Assembly: GCA_026014485.1 (NCBI GenBank)
Contig: JAOZIE010000001.1
Coordinates: 65,336 to 129,335, forward strand
Length of the DNA: 64,000 nucleotides
Reading direction: 5' to 3'
Origin: Candidatus Bathyarchaeota archaeon
Lineage (GTDB): Archaea; Thermoproteota; Bathyarchaeia; Bathyarchaeales; Bathycorpusculaceae
Shown here: positions 34,180-42,230 of the stretch, piece by piece
Layout of the letters: the number at the start of each line of letters is the position of its first letter
How positions within the stretch are numbered: the first letter of the stretch is position 1
Translations under genes and position numbers: made by a program
Notes under the pieces: generated by a model
Seen by the model: the letters and a program-made list of their open reading frames with translations, nothing else
The model's database searches: none
Told to the model about the DNA's origin: nothing

Positions 34180-35010
34180 TTACGAGTTCAAGTTTGCGGC
34201 AGCCGTTGCTAAGTCGCATATGTCAACTCTGTAGTTGAAGTTATAGTCCATGTTTTGGTTGTAGTTGCCCCATCCGGGAGAAGCCCCAAAGGCGGTAACG
34301 ATGGTTGAAACGTCGGCTTTAGTCAAGGTTGCAAAGTTGTCGCTATTGTTGATTTTGAAGGGGTTGAACATCTTTGTCGTTATTTTTTGAACCCGCACTG
34401 AGCCATTCAACGAGTCGTCTATGCCTGTTATTGTGAGGGTGAAGTTGCCTTCGCCGCTGGCTATTTTGAATTCTCCGTAGGCGTTGGTGACTAAGGCAAC
34501 TGCGTCTTGACTGCGGTGGAACCCTGTGATGCTGCCTGAACTGTCGGTAGTCACGGTGAAGCTAGAAGTCACGTTGTATACGCTCCAAGTGCCGTTCAGG
34601 AAGAAGCTGTATCCAGTAACGTTTAAGGATGAAACTGAAGCGTTGGTAAGTCTAGCGGTGTAGAAGTTGTAGGTGAAGTTTTCTCTGTCTCTGACCGCGT
34701 TAATTGCCCTAGAAGTGTTGGTTGTCCACATTGCCGTGGCAGAAGAACCTTGACGGATATCAGTGTTGTTAACTACGACTGTTCGCGACTGAACCTGGAT
34801 GGTGCCTGTTACGTTGGTGTCGCCCCACATTGAAATGAAACCGTCTAAACGGACAAAACTCTGCTGCGTTGCGGCGGCATGAGAATTGCCATTACCCATA
34901 TTCTGGAAGGCTTTCCAATGCATGAAGGGCATAGCATAGGCGCTGGCTGCTAAGCTCAGAATGCTCACTGCGATTATTGCGCTCAATATTATGGCTGGAA
35001 TTTTCTTCAT
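34180..35010 (-). CDS. Exported protein with C-terminal dockerin-like domain
   Basis: 276 aa. Signal peptide at residues 1-26 (KKIPAIILSAIIAVSILSLA). The middle is beta-rich with many sequons. The C-terminal 50 residues resemble a type I dockerin: a degenerate first repeat (TKADVSTIVTAFGASPG) and a second repeat with an EF-hand-like loop, DYNFNYRVDICD (Asp1, Asn3, Asn5, Asp9, Asp12), followed by LATAAANL. AGAGGAAAT precedes the ATG. It is divergent from a membrane sensor and a cohesin-like gene, which makes a functional pair likely. Confidence 0.8.
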   Translation of the reverse strand: MKKIPAIILSAIIAVSILSLAASAYAMPFMHWKAFQNMGNGNSHAAATQQSFVRLDGFISMWGDTNVTGTIQVQSRTVVVNNTDIRQGSSATAMWTTNTSRAINAVRDRENFTYNFYTARLTNASVSSLNVTGYSFFLNGTWSVYNVTSSFTVTTDSSGSITGFHRSQDAVALVTNAYGEFKIASGEGNFTLTITGIDDSLNGSVRVQKITTKMFNPFKINNSDNFATLTKADVSTIVTAFGASPGWGNYNQNMDYNFNYRVDICDLATAAANLNS

Positions 35011-35351
35011 TTTTATTTCCTCTTCTGATTTGCCATCACAACCTATCCCCGAGGGGAAATAAAAGCGTTTCTAAGCCCCTTTTTAGATAATAACCTCTAA
35101 AACAGTTTATTTCTGTTTAGAAAAGTTTATTCAGGTTCATAAACGGTTTTAAAGCTGAAATTAAAAGGCGATTACCCTCATAAACGGTTACCGCGGTATT
35201 TAGAAGAAAACCCGAGCCCTCCCGATGAAGTCAAAGCCGCAAACTTGCTAATTTCGCCTTCGCCGCAGCAACAGTTTTCGCGTTGGCAAGCAACGTACAC
35301 GTTCCAATTCTTAAATAAGGTACCCCGCCAATTGTAAAATAAAGGAAAAAC
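35011..35351. promoter_or_regulatory. Divergent intergenic region with a 12-bp direct repeat
   Basis: TCATAAACGGTT occurs at 35137-35148 and again at 35178-35189, 41 bp apart and in the same orientation, about four helical turns. TCCCC-ga-GGGGA (35046-35057, approximately) forms a short palindrome near the dockerin gene. No gene is seen. A regulator, perhaps the membrane-bound winged-helix protein downstream, could bind the repeats. Confidence 0.45.
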
Positions 35352-36305
35352 ATGAAACCTCGCTCCATAATTGTCGCTTTCGCTTTATGCACCATACTGC
35401 TTTCAGCCATTCCAGTTTACATGGCACACGCCGAGAACTATGTGCAGTACGAAATCAAAGTTAACCTCGACGGTTCAGCTGACTGGGTCATCACGCAGGC
35501 GGCAGACCTAAACGGAACAGTCGAAACATGGAACGTTTTCCAACAGAAAATCACAGTTGTCGTTGAAGCTTCAGCGAATTTGACCCAGAGGCAAATGGGC
35601 ATAGACCCCGATTCGCTGCAGATGAGCACCATTTGGGAAACGCAGTCCCACACCACCGAATACCAATTCACATGGCTAAACTTCTCCATAATCCAAGAGG
35701 AACAAATAATATTCGGAGATGTTTTCCGAACCAGCGGGTTCTTCAGCCAACTTTACGGTGACGGCGTACTTGAGGTATCATATCCATCGAACTACACCGT
35801 CCAGTCGGTTTCTCCGCAGCCAAACGGAGGCAGCAGCACCCCTCAAACCCTGAATTGGCTGGGAACCCAATTCTTCGTCAACGGAAACCCCAACATTGAA
35901 CTGGCAGCATCCTCGCTCTCGCCCAGCCCCGACCAAAACGAAAACAACACAGGAGGGCAACTTATCGTCCTGATAGGCGTAGTTATTGCGGTTGCAGTCG
36001 CTGCTTCTTTGGCAGGTTTCTACTTGAACAGACGGCGCCGAAACAAAAACGTTGAAGCAAACAATGCAAAACCCCGTGTGGACCCACCTGTAATCGAGTC
36101 AGAAGAGGAAAAAATTCTAAAACTCATCCAAGCAAAGGGCGGCAGCATGTACCAATCCGACATAACCGACCAGTGCAGGTTCTCTAAAGCCAAAACAAGT
36201 ATACTTTTAACTGCCTTAGAAAAGAAGGGTGTTGTGACAAGGTATAAGAAGGGGCGAGATAAGATAGTGACCCTGATTGTGCAGGGCAAAGGTGAAAATT
36301 CGTGA
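35352..36305 (+). CDS. Transmembrane one-component regulator: exported sensor plus cytoplasmic winged helix
   Basis: 317 aa. Signal-like helix at about 1-26, an extracytoplasmic beta-rich region of about 170 residues with sequons (VQYEIKVNLDGSADWVITQA), a membrane helix at about 200-222, and a cytoplasmic winged helix at about 245-312 (EEEKILKLIQAKGGSMYQSD, then FSKAKTSILLTALEKKGVVT). This type of protein is known in archaea as a membrane-bound MarR-like regulator with an outer sensor domain. The GTGA at its end overlaps the start of the cohesin-like gene, so the two are coupled. Confidence 0.85.
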   Translation: MKPRSIIVAFALCTILLSAIPVYMAHAENYVQYEIKVNLDGSADWVITQAADLNGTVETWNVFQQKITVVVEASANLTQRQMGIDPDSLQMSTIWETQSHTTEYQFTWLNFSIIQEEQIIFGDVFRTSGFFSQLYGDGVLEVSYPSNYTVQSVSPQPNGGSSTPQTLNWLGTQFFVNGNPNIELAASSLSPSPDQNENNTGGQLIVLIGVVIAVAVAASLAGFYLNRRRRNKNVEANNAKPRVDPPVIESEEEKILKLIQAKGGSMYQSDITDQCRFSKAKTSILLTALEKKGVVTRYKKGRDKIVTLIVQGKGENS

Positions 36306-36967
36306 AGGCGAAATGGTATGTTCTCACGATAGCAGTTTTCTGTGTTTTGCTTGTTTTCGCTCAAACGCAGACAGCAAACGCGCAGGCTTCTTCGAATACG
36401 ATTGTAAGCTTGGTTCCTGCCCAAAGCTCCGCTGTTGAAGGCGAAGCCCTCACAGTTAATGTTACAATCAGCAACGTGGAGAACCTCTACGGCTTAGACT
36501 TAGAAGTTGGCTGGAACAACTCCGTCCTTGAGCTGGTCAGCGCCACCCCCCATCTGGGCTCAGGCGCCATGCCAGACGGAGTTCTTTACGGCAACCAAGT
36601 AAGCAGCGACATAACGGAAGGCGACGTTTACGTCAACACATCTTTGTCAACAGCAAACACATACCACCTGTTTGCCACATCCGTGGCTCCAGCATCCTCC
36701 TTCAACGGCAGCGGAACAATAGCCACACTGGTATTCAACGTAACTCAAGGGGGACACTCGGAGCTGACTTTACAGAGCGAACTTGCCGACCACCCCTTAC
36801 CCGAAGAAACAAACTCTGAACTCATAGCCCACACGGATATCGGCGGCTCAGTTGACGCAACAGTGATTCCTGAATTCCCCCAAGTAGCCACGGTGGCATC
36901 ACTGCTGATCGCAGTTACAGTTGCGTTGATGGCGTCCAAGAAAAAACTTCAACAAAGCAGCAACTAA
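36302..36967 (+). CDS. Exported cohesin-like protein with PEF-CTERM tail
   Basis: 221 aa. Signal peptide at 1-28. Residues about 33-150 match a cohesin-type beta sandwich: GEALTVNVTISNVENLYGLD, LEVGWNNSVLELVSATPHL, GTIATLVFNVTQGGHSELTL. The tail has PEFP (about residue 190), a membrane helix and a Lys-rich end (SKKKLQ), the layout of PEF-CTERM substrates processed by an archaeosortase. The start is GTG, overlapping the stop of the membrane regulator. Pairing with the dockerin-like protein upstream is inferred from position. Confidence 0.85.
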   Translation: MKAKWYVLTIAVFCVLLVFAQTQTANAQASSNTIVSLVPAQSSAVEGEALTVNVTISNVENLYGLDLEVGWNNSVLELVSATPHLGSGAMPDGVLYGNQVSSDITEGDVYVNTSLSTANTYHLFATSVAPASSFNGSGTIATLVFNVTQGGHSELTLQSELADHPLPEETNSELIAHTDIGGSVDATVIPEFPQVATVASLLIAVTVALMASKKKLQQSSN

Positions 36968-37043
36968 AAGAGAAAAAGGCGGCTGCGTCTCTGAACAGCA
37001 GTTTCTCGCGACAGGTTTGGGGTTATTTGACTTGTCTTTGAAG

Positions 37044-39092
37044 TTAAATGTTCGTTGCGATTCTTCCTCGGGTGTAGGGGATAAACTCCCTGATGTTTTC
37101 TATGGAGGTTTTGCCCATCCTTTGCCGCTGTTCCTTGGGCAGCTTCAGTGTTAAAGACCGCAGAACCTGCTTTAGGAACTCCTTGCCTGTCAGGTCGCCT
37201 GGAACAAGAGCAACGTAAGCTTTCGCCTTAGCCTTCACTGCCTCCACGGGGCCACCGAAAAACGTGGCTTCGTCGCCTTCGGCAACACCCACGGCTAACC
37301 GCAGCGGTACGCCCCGCATCCAGTTCCTTTTTCCAACAACCGCAAACGCGCCGTGGGGCACGAATTCTCCTGAGGGACCACTCTTGCTGAGCTGCTCGGG
37401 CTTCACCCAGTAAACGTCAACAGAACCCATGCTTTCGCGCCAACCTCTGGAAAACGCAGCTGCGAATTCCGCCGCCTCCCGCAGAGTTGCCTCGCTTGGT
37501 TCTTTGCCTTCGGTTTTAACAACGGCGAAGGGTGCACCGACAATTTCCGCGTGGAAAACCACATCTAAGGCGTCAGTGTGCTTCTTGACCAGCACCTCGT
37601 TGCTAACCACGTCTTTGCCTGCGACCACCAAAAAGCCCTCGCTGGAGATGAACCACCTGAACTTCTCAAACCACTCCTTTGCGGCTACTTTTCGGGTGGC
37701 AAGCTCCTCTATGGCTTCAGCGGGCGCAGCAGACTGTAGGGCTTCAACCTTGCTAAGCTGCTTTTCGATGCTGACTAATTTTTTGTGGGACTCTTCTAAG
37801 GCTGCAGAGACGCCTGCCATCTTTTGTTTTTCTTTTTTGCTTCGGTCGTAGTATTCTGCGGCGTTTTCGTAGAGGTTTCTGCGCAGGCTGAGACTTAAGG
37901 GCAGCTCGTCCACGCGGAGGTTTATGGATAAGTTGCGTCCGTCAAAAGATTCAAAGAAAGCCTCAGGTAGTCTGCCTTCCTTTTTAGCTGCCGCAACCTC
38001 CGAGGTCACGCGGCCAAGGTCGTTTCCTGTTCGCCAAGCAGAGGAAAACTTCTCCAGCAGACCCTCAAGCTCGCCTAAATGCACGTATATTGTGTCGCCT
38101 ATGGTTTTGTCGCGCACCCGTTTGCGGTCATCTTCGCGCAGTGCCTCTTCTTGGTCGGCAATCATTCTGTGGAGCCGCTGGGATTCCCGTTTAAATTGGG
38201 TGACATCTATACCTGCTACTGCCTTTTCAGCAGCCGTGACTCGCACATAAAACTCATCCAGCGCCTCACTGAAACTGGAGTAACTCTGCGTTTTGAAGCC
38301 TTCATAGCGCTTTAGCCTGAGGGGAGTTACATCCACAAAGCCATCTGAATCATCAAGAACGATGCTGGGTTCAAGGTTCCCGCCTGAAACCGCTGAAAGT
38401 AAATCTTGAAGGGCACCAAAGACAGCGTCAACATCCACGTTTGTCAAAGCGCTGCATTGTTTGGTCTTTTCTACTTTGGCTCTCTGCAGAAGCTCCTCCG
38501 CGTATAAGCCGCCTACACCCAGCAAACGAACGATGGCTCGGACAACTTCAGCGTTATCCGCAGCTTTCAGCCCCTCCTCCAACTCTTCTTTGGTGATTTT
38601 AAAGGGGTTCTTGGCGGCTGAAGGTGGAGGCTGGTAGGCTTCGTTGCGGACAATATTGCGGTCACGCATCCGCTTAAAAAGCAGTGCCTGCAGGATAGCG
38701 CCGTTTTCTCCCACTAAGATTATGTTGCCTTCGCCGAAAAGCTCCAGAACAAGCTTGAGTGCGCCTTCTTTGGCTTTGAACTGCAAGGTGACAACGCGTT
38801 CAAATTCGTACTGCTCCACGCTCTTTATCCATGCCCCCGGCAGGTACTTGCGCAGGCTCATGCAGAAAGCAGGGGGCGTTTTTGGCTTCTCCAGCGTGTA
38901 GCTGGTTAAGTGAAGTCGTCTGCCCGCTTCCAGAACCAACTGTATAGGCTGCTCGTTTGCCTTGTGAAGCTTAAAAAGCAGCGTTTTTGCATCCAGTTGA
39001 TAGACGTTGTTTACTCTGGCGTCTATCAGCTTATCTTTCAGCTCGTTGACTGTAGCGTAAACGTCAAAGCTCGTGAAATCCTTCTTTGGCAA
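37044..39092 (-). CDS. rqcH: RqcH / NEMF-type ribosome quality-control protein (NFACT)
   Basis: 682 aa. N-terminal NFACT-N domain (TSFDVYATVNELKDKLIDAR, then VLEAGRRLHLTSYTLEKP), helix-hairpin-helix and coiled coil (about 290-470), NFACT-R at about 480-600 (WFEKFRWFISSEGFLVVAGK, then FVPHGAFAVVGKRNWMRGVP). These proteins bind the 60S/50S-nascent-chain-tRNA complex and, in bacteria and probably archaea, add alanine tails. The fold is also called FbpA in older annotation. Start ATG. It is a single gene. Confidence 0.95.
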   Translation of the reverse strand: MPKKDFTSFDVYATVNELKDKLIDARVNNVYQLDAKTLLFKLHKANEQPIQLVLEAGRRLHLTSYTLEKPKTPPAFCMSLRKYLPGAWIKSVEQYEFERVVTLQFKAKEGALKLVLELFGEGNIILVGENGAILQALLFKRMRDRNIVRNEAYQPPPSAAKNPFKITKEELEEGLKAADNAEVVRAIVRLLGVGGLYAEELLQRAKVEKTKQCSALTNVDVDAVFGALQDLLSAVSGGNLEPSIVLDDSDGFVDVTPLRLKRYEGFKTQSYSSFSEALDEFYVRVTAAEKAVAGIDVTQFKRESQRLHRMIADQEEALREDDRKRVRDKTIGDTIYVHLGELEGLLEKFSSAWRTGNDLGRVTSEVAAAKKEGRLPEAFFESFDGRNLSINLRVDELPLSLSLRRNLYENAAEYYDRSKKEKQKMAGVSAALEESHKKLVSIEKQLSKVEALQSAAPAEAIEELATRKVAAKEWFEKFRWFISSEGFLVVAGKDVVSNEVLVKKHTDALDVVFHAEIVGAPFAVVKTEGKEPSEATLREAAEFAAAFSRGWRESMGSVDVYWVKPEQLSKSGPSGEFVPHGAFAVVGKRNWMRGVPLRLAVGVAEGDEATFFGGPVEAVKAKAKAYVALVPGDLTGKEFLKQVLRSLTLKLPKEQRQRMGKTSIENIREFIPYTRGRIATNI

Positions 39093-39272
39093 CAGCTTTC
39101 ACCTTGCAACCTATATCTTGTAGAGACGGTAAATAACCTTCTCGCGCAAAAAAGCGTTTTTTAACCTGCGGGCAGGCGGAAGAAATAGTTAAATAATTCC
39201 TAAACTCTGAAGCTAGTGTAGTTTTAGCCGCTATATTTTCTTTTAAACAGGCGGAGCTATTGAGGTCAACTA

Positions 39273-39893
39273 ATGAATAGACCTGAGATTATCATTCAAC
39301 TGCATAAACCCAGCGTTAGTGAAAAACTGTTTTTCGTTCTTTCAGGTGCCATAGTAAGTGTTCCTCTGACGCTTTTTTTGATGCAGAATTTCGGTGCCCC
39401 CCTCGTGTCTGGCTTCTCTGGATTTGTCATCACCGTTGTAACCATAGCCATCCTTACACCGTTCATAGAGGAGTTCGCAAAAGTGTTTCCGCTGTTCTAC
39501 CGCCACGGAGAAACCCAGCGGTCCATCTTCACCCTTGCGTTGTGCGTTGGGTTAGGTTTTGGCATAGTCGAGTTCTTAACTTATGTCTTCAGCTACGGAG
39601 CAAACTTAATTCCCAACAGGATACCCGGATTGCTTTTCCATCCAGCTAGCACCTCAATAACCGCGTATGGAATTGCAACCCACAAACCCCTGCCGTACTA
39701 TCTGGCGGCGGTTTCCCTTCACTTCTCCAACAACTTCTTTGTGGTTGTTGCGCCCACGGTGCCCTCCTCGGTGGTTGTTTTAGCCATTACCGTCTTCGTT
39801 TCATGGATGCTGCATGGAAGAGCCAAAGAAAAATTCATTGAAAACGATTACGCCACAGTCAAAAAGATGGTAAGTCCAGAAGAAATCAGTTAA
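39273..39893 (+). CDS. PrsW-family intramembrane metalloprotease
   Basis: 206 aa with about six membrane helices. Motifs: FIEEFAKVFPLFY (the EExxK site), GLGFGIVEFLTYV (Glu), LLFHPASTSITAYG (His) and AVSLHFSNNFFV (His), the conserved set of the PrsW/CPBP-like (M82) family. Such enzymes cleave membrane-bound substrates such as anti-sigma factors in bacteria; the archaeal target is unknown. A TATA-like element lies in the 100 nt upstream. Start ATG. Confidence 0.9.
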   Translation: MNRPEIIIQLHKPSVSEKLFFVLSGAIVSVPLTLFLMQNFGAPLVSGFSGFVITVVTIAILTPFIEEFAKVFPLFYRHGETQRSIFTLALCVGLGFGIVEFLTYVFSYGANLIPNRIPGLLFHPASTSITAYGIATHKPLPYYLAAVSLHFSNNFFVVVAPTVPSSVVVLAITVFVSWMLHGRAKEKFIENDYATVKKMVSPEEIS

Positions 39894-39973
39894 ACAGAAA
39901 AAGCCTCGGCACACGCCTTATACAGAGTACTCCATAACGCGAGTAACATATGACAGGGCGTTTCTGGTGGGGG

Positions 39974-40459
39974 CTATGGGTTTTGGCGGATGTAATCGAG
40001 TTTCTGTTTAGTGTGATTCTCAACTGTGACGGCGCCGACAAACGGTTCACCCAACGCGTTCACAACTTCTTCCTGCTTGGTCCAAAGCAGCCCCTTACTC
40101 TGGACAGTGATTCCGTGCGCGCTAAACATCCCAGCCAAAGTCACGCTGTCACCTGCACACACATCTAAGTCAGCGGGGTACTTGACAAGAATTTCTGTAC
40201 CCATCCGGTCTTTCAGGTAAAAGTACGTTGCCGAAGCAGTTGTTTCAACGGTTGTGGGCAAGTTCAGGAACCATGTGCTGACGGTCTGCTCGTCCATCTC
40301 GTCAAGGCTCACCACCGAAACAACGGATCCCTGCAAAAGAACCGCTTTCGTGTTGTAGGCTTCCTGCTGGGAAAGAAGTACACCAACGCGGATTCTTTCA
40401 GGGCTCATCTGGGCATATATCTGGTCAACTTCCTGCTGAACGAAAAGCGGCAACTTCAC
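39974..40459 (-). CDS. OB-fold-like protein of unknown function
   Basis: 161 aa. Helical N-terminus (VQQEVDQIYAQMSPERIRVG) followed by a beta-rich core that reads like an OB fold (GSVVSVVS, TYFYLKDRMGTEILVKYPAD, GDSVTLAGMFSAHGITVQSK). It may bind nucleic acid. No membrane segment. GTG start with AGGTG 6 nt upstream. I do not recognise the family. Confidence 0.65.
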   Translation of the reverse strand: MKLPLFVQQEVDQIYAQMSPERIRVGVLLSQQEAYNTKAVLLQGSVVSVVSLDEMDEQTVSTWFLNLPTTVETTASATYFYLKDRMGTEILVKYPADLDVCAGDSVTLAGMFSAHGITVQSKGLLWTKQEEVVNALGEPFVGAVTVENHTKQKLDYIRQNP

Positions 40460-40810
40460 ACGCTACACCTGCAACATAGTTTGGTTCAACCATAAAGAAA
40501 ACACAGATATAAGAAATTGCCTGAAGCCCTAGAAAACACCAAAACAGGGGGCACCACCCATTTTCACCCAAATAGCCCCGTTTCCACCCATTTCCAGACA
40601 CAACCAAAACCCGAATCCAGTTCTGAATCAAAAAAGCAACGTTTAGCAGACGCTACTGAAAACGAGGGGGATAGCATATAGAAGCGCCAAAGAGACAAAC
40701 AACAGTAGGGTAACATTGGGCGCAGCGTGTTTTCTTTAACAATCTTTTTAGCACCCAAACTCAACATTTACGTTCTGGGAAAAAAGTTGGCGCAATCGGG
40801 CAAACGGCAG
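40460..40810. other. Intergenic stretch upstream of tiaS with short direct repeats
   Basis: CCACCCATTT occurs at 40554-40563 and 40584-40593, 30 bp apart, in a C/A-rich stretch. No gene is supported: frames open here on either strand are short and unlike proteins. A promoter for tiaS is expected at about 40740-40780 (ctttttagc). Confidence 0.35.
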
Positions 40811-42145
40811 ATGCATATAGGCTTTGACGACACAGACAGCACAAAGCAGGGATGCACCACATACGTTGCCGCATTGCTCATTGAAGAATTGGAGAAGCTG
40901 GGCGTAACCTTTCTGGATTATCCCAGTTTAGTCAGGCTTAACCCTAATGTGCCGTGGAAAACCCGCGGAAACGGCGCCCTTTGCCTCAGAATCGAGTACC
41001 CGCAGGAGTTAGAAGCAAAAATCAAAGAGACCACAGAGGATTTGGTGGAAGCGCACTCTGACATAGATTGGAAGGGGACAGACCCCGGAATCGTCTTTTT
41101 GTGCTCCAATGAAATCCCGCAGGAAATTACGGCGTTCGCCAAAAAAGCGGAAACAACCGTCGTGACCCTCAAAGAAGCCCTAAAACTCATCTGCAAGTTC
41201 CACGCAGAAGCATTCGGCTACAACACGCAACGAGGAATCATCGGCGCGCTGGCAGCCATCGGGGAAACCTTCAACGAAGACTACACATTCGAAGCCATCG
41301 CTTACCGCACACCAGAAAACTTGGGCACTAAACGCAGAGTAAACGAAGAATCCATCTTCCAAATGGATCACGCCCTGAAGCCGTACACCTTCAACAACGT
41401 CGATTCCGAAACGGGCAGAGTTGTGATTACGCCACGGGGACCAGACCCAATCCTGTTTGGCATCCGAGGCGAAACACCTGAAACCGTCAAAAAAGCTTTG
41501 GCGCTGGTTAAGCCGCTTGAACCTGTGGAGCGGTGGGTGATTTTTCGCAGCAACCAAGGCACAGACATGCACCTCTCGCACATCAAAACGCTCAGTGAAG
41601 CGCAGCCCTACAGCAGCATAGTCGCCAAAGCCACGGTTTCGCGGCAACCCGAAATTGTTCCTGTCCGCCACGTGATTTTCGCCGTCAAAGACCAAACGGC
41701 AGAAGTGGATTGCGCAGCCTTCGAACCCACAGGCGAACTCCGCAAAATCGCAAGGCAACTGGTGGTCGGCGACGAAATCCAAGTTTACGGCGCAGCACGC
41801 AAGCCGCATGCGGACAAACCCTTAACGGTGAATTTGGAAAAAATCAACGTGCTCAAACTCGCAGAACAAACACAGAAGCAGAACCCAGTGTGTCCAAACT
41901 GTGGCAGACGCCTAAAATCCATGGGTAAAAACCAAGGCTTCCGATGCGAAAAATGTAAGACAAAATTCAAAGACCTCCAAAAAACCGCAGTTGCCCAAGA
42001 ACGCAGTTTGAAAACAGGCTTATACGTGACTTCCACGCGTTCGCAGCGTCACTTGACTAAGCCGCTTAGGCGTTACGGACTGGAAAAACACGGCAAACCC
42101 ACAGAAAAGCTCGTTGCAGAATGGCACTCTGACGCGTCAGTGTAG
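40811..42145 (+). CDS. tiaS: tRNA(Ile2) 2-agmatinylcytidine synthetase
   Basis: 444 aa archaeal enzyme that attaches agmatine to C34 of tRNA-Ile(CAU) using ATP, letting it read AUA. The N-terminal MHIGFDDTDSTKQGC is the family signature; NVPWKTRGNGALCLRIEY follows. An OB-fold region precedes the C-terminal zinc ribbon CPNCGRRLK and CEKCKTKF. I chose the ATG at 40811, where the family begins, rather than the open frame 28 codons upstream. It precedes alaS; both serve translation. Confidence 0.96.
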   Translation: MHIGFDDTDSTKQGCTTYVAALLIEELEKLGVTFLDYPSLVRLNPNVPWKTRGNGALCLRIEYPQELEAKIKETTEDLVEAHSDIDWKGTDPGIVFLCSNEIPQEITAFAKKAETTVVTLKEALKLICKFHAEAFGYNTQRGIIGALAAIGETFNEDYTFEAIAYRTPENLGTKRRVNEESIFQMDHALKPYTFNNVDSETGRVVITPRGPDPILFGIRGETPETVKKALALVKPLEPVERWVIFRSNQGTDMHLSHIKTLSEAQPYSSIVAKATVSRQPEIVPVRHVIFAVKDQTAEVDCAAFEPTGELRKIARQLVVGDEIQVYGAARKPHADKPLTVNLEKINVLKLAEQTQKQNPVCPNCGRRLKSMGKNQGFRCEKCKTKFKDLQKTAVAQERSLKTGLYVTSTRSQRHLTKPLRRYGLEKHGKPTEKLVAEWHSDASV

Positions 42146-42230
42146 TTGGGTTTTTGGGCGAAATGCTTTAAATCCCGCAAGCTGTAAACCACAAGAAACA
42201 AAAACCCAAAGCTATAAAGGTGCCTTAGAA

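Noticed and set aside
40425-40767. Two overlapping open frames (67-68 codons) on the minus strand upstream of the OB-fold gene
   Set aside because: They overlap each other and the tiaS promoter region and show no family-like sequence.
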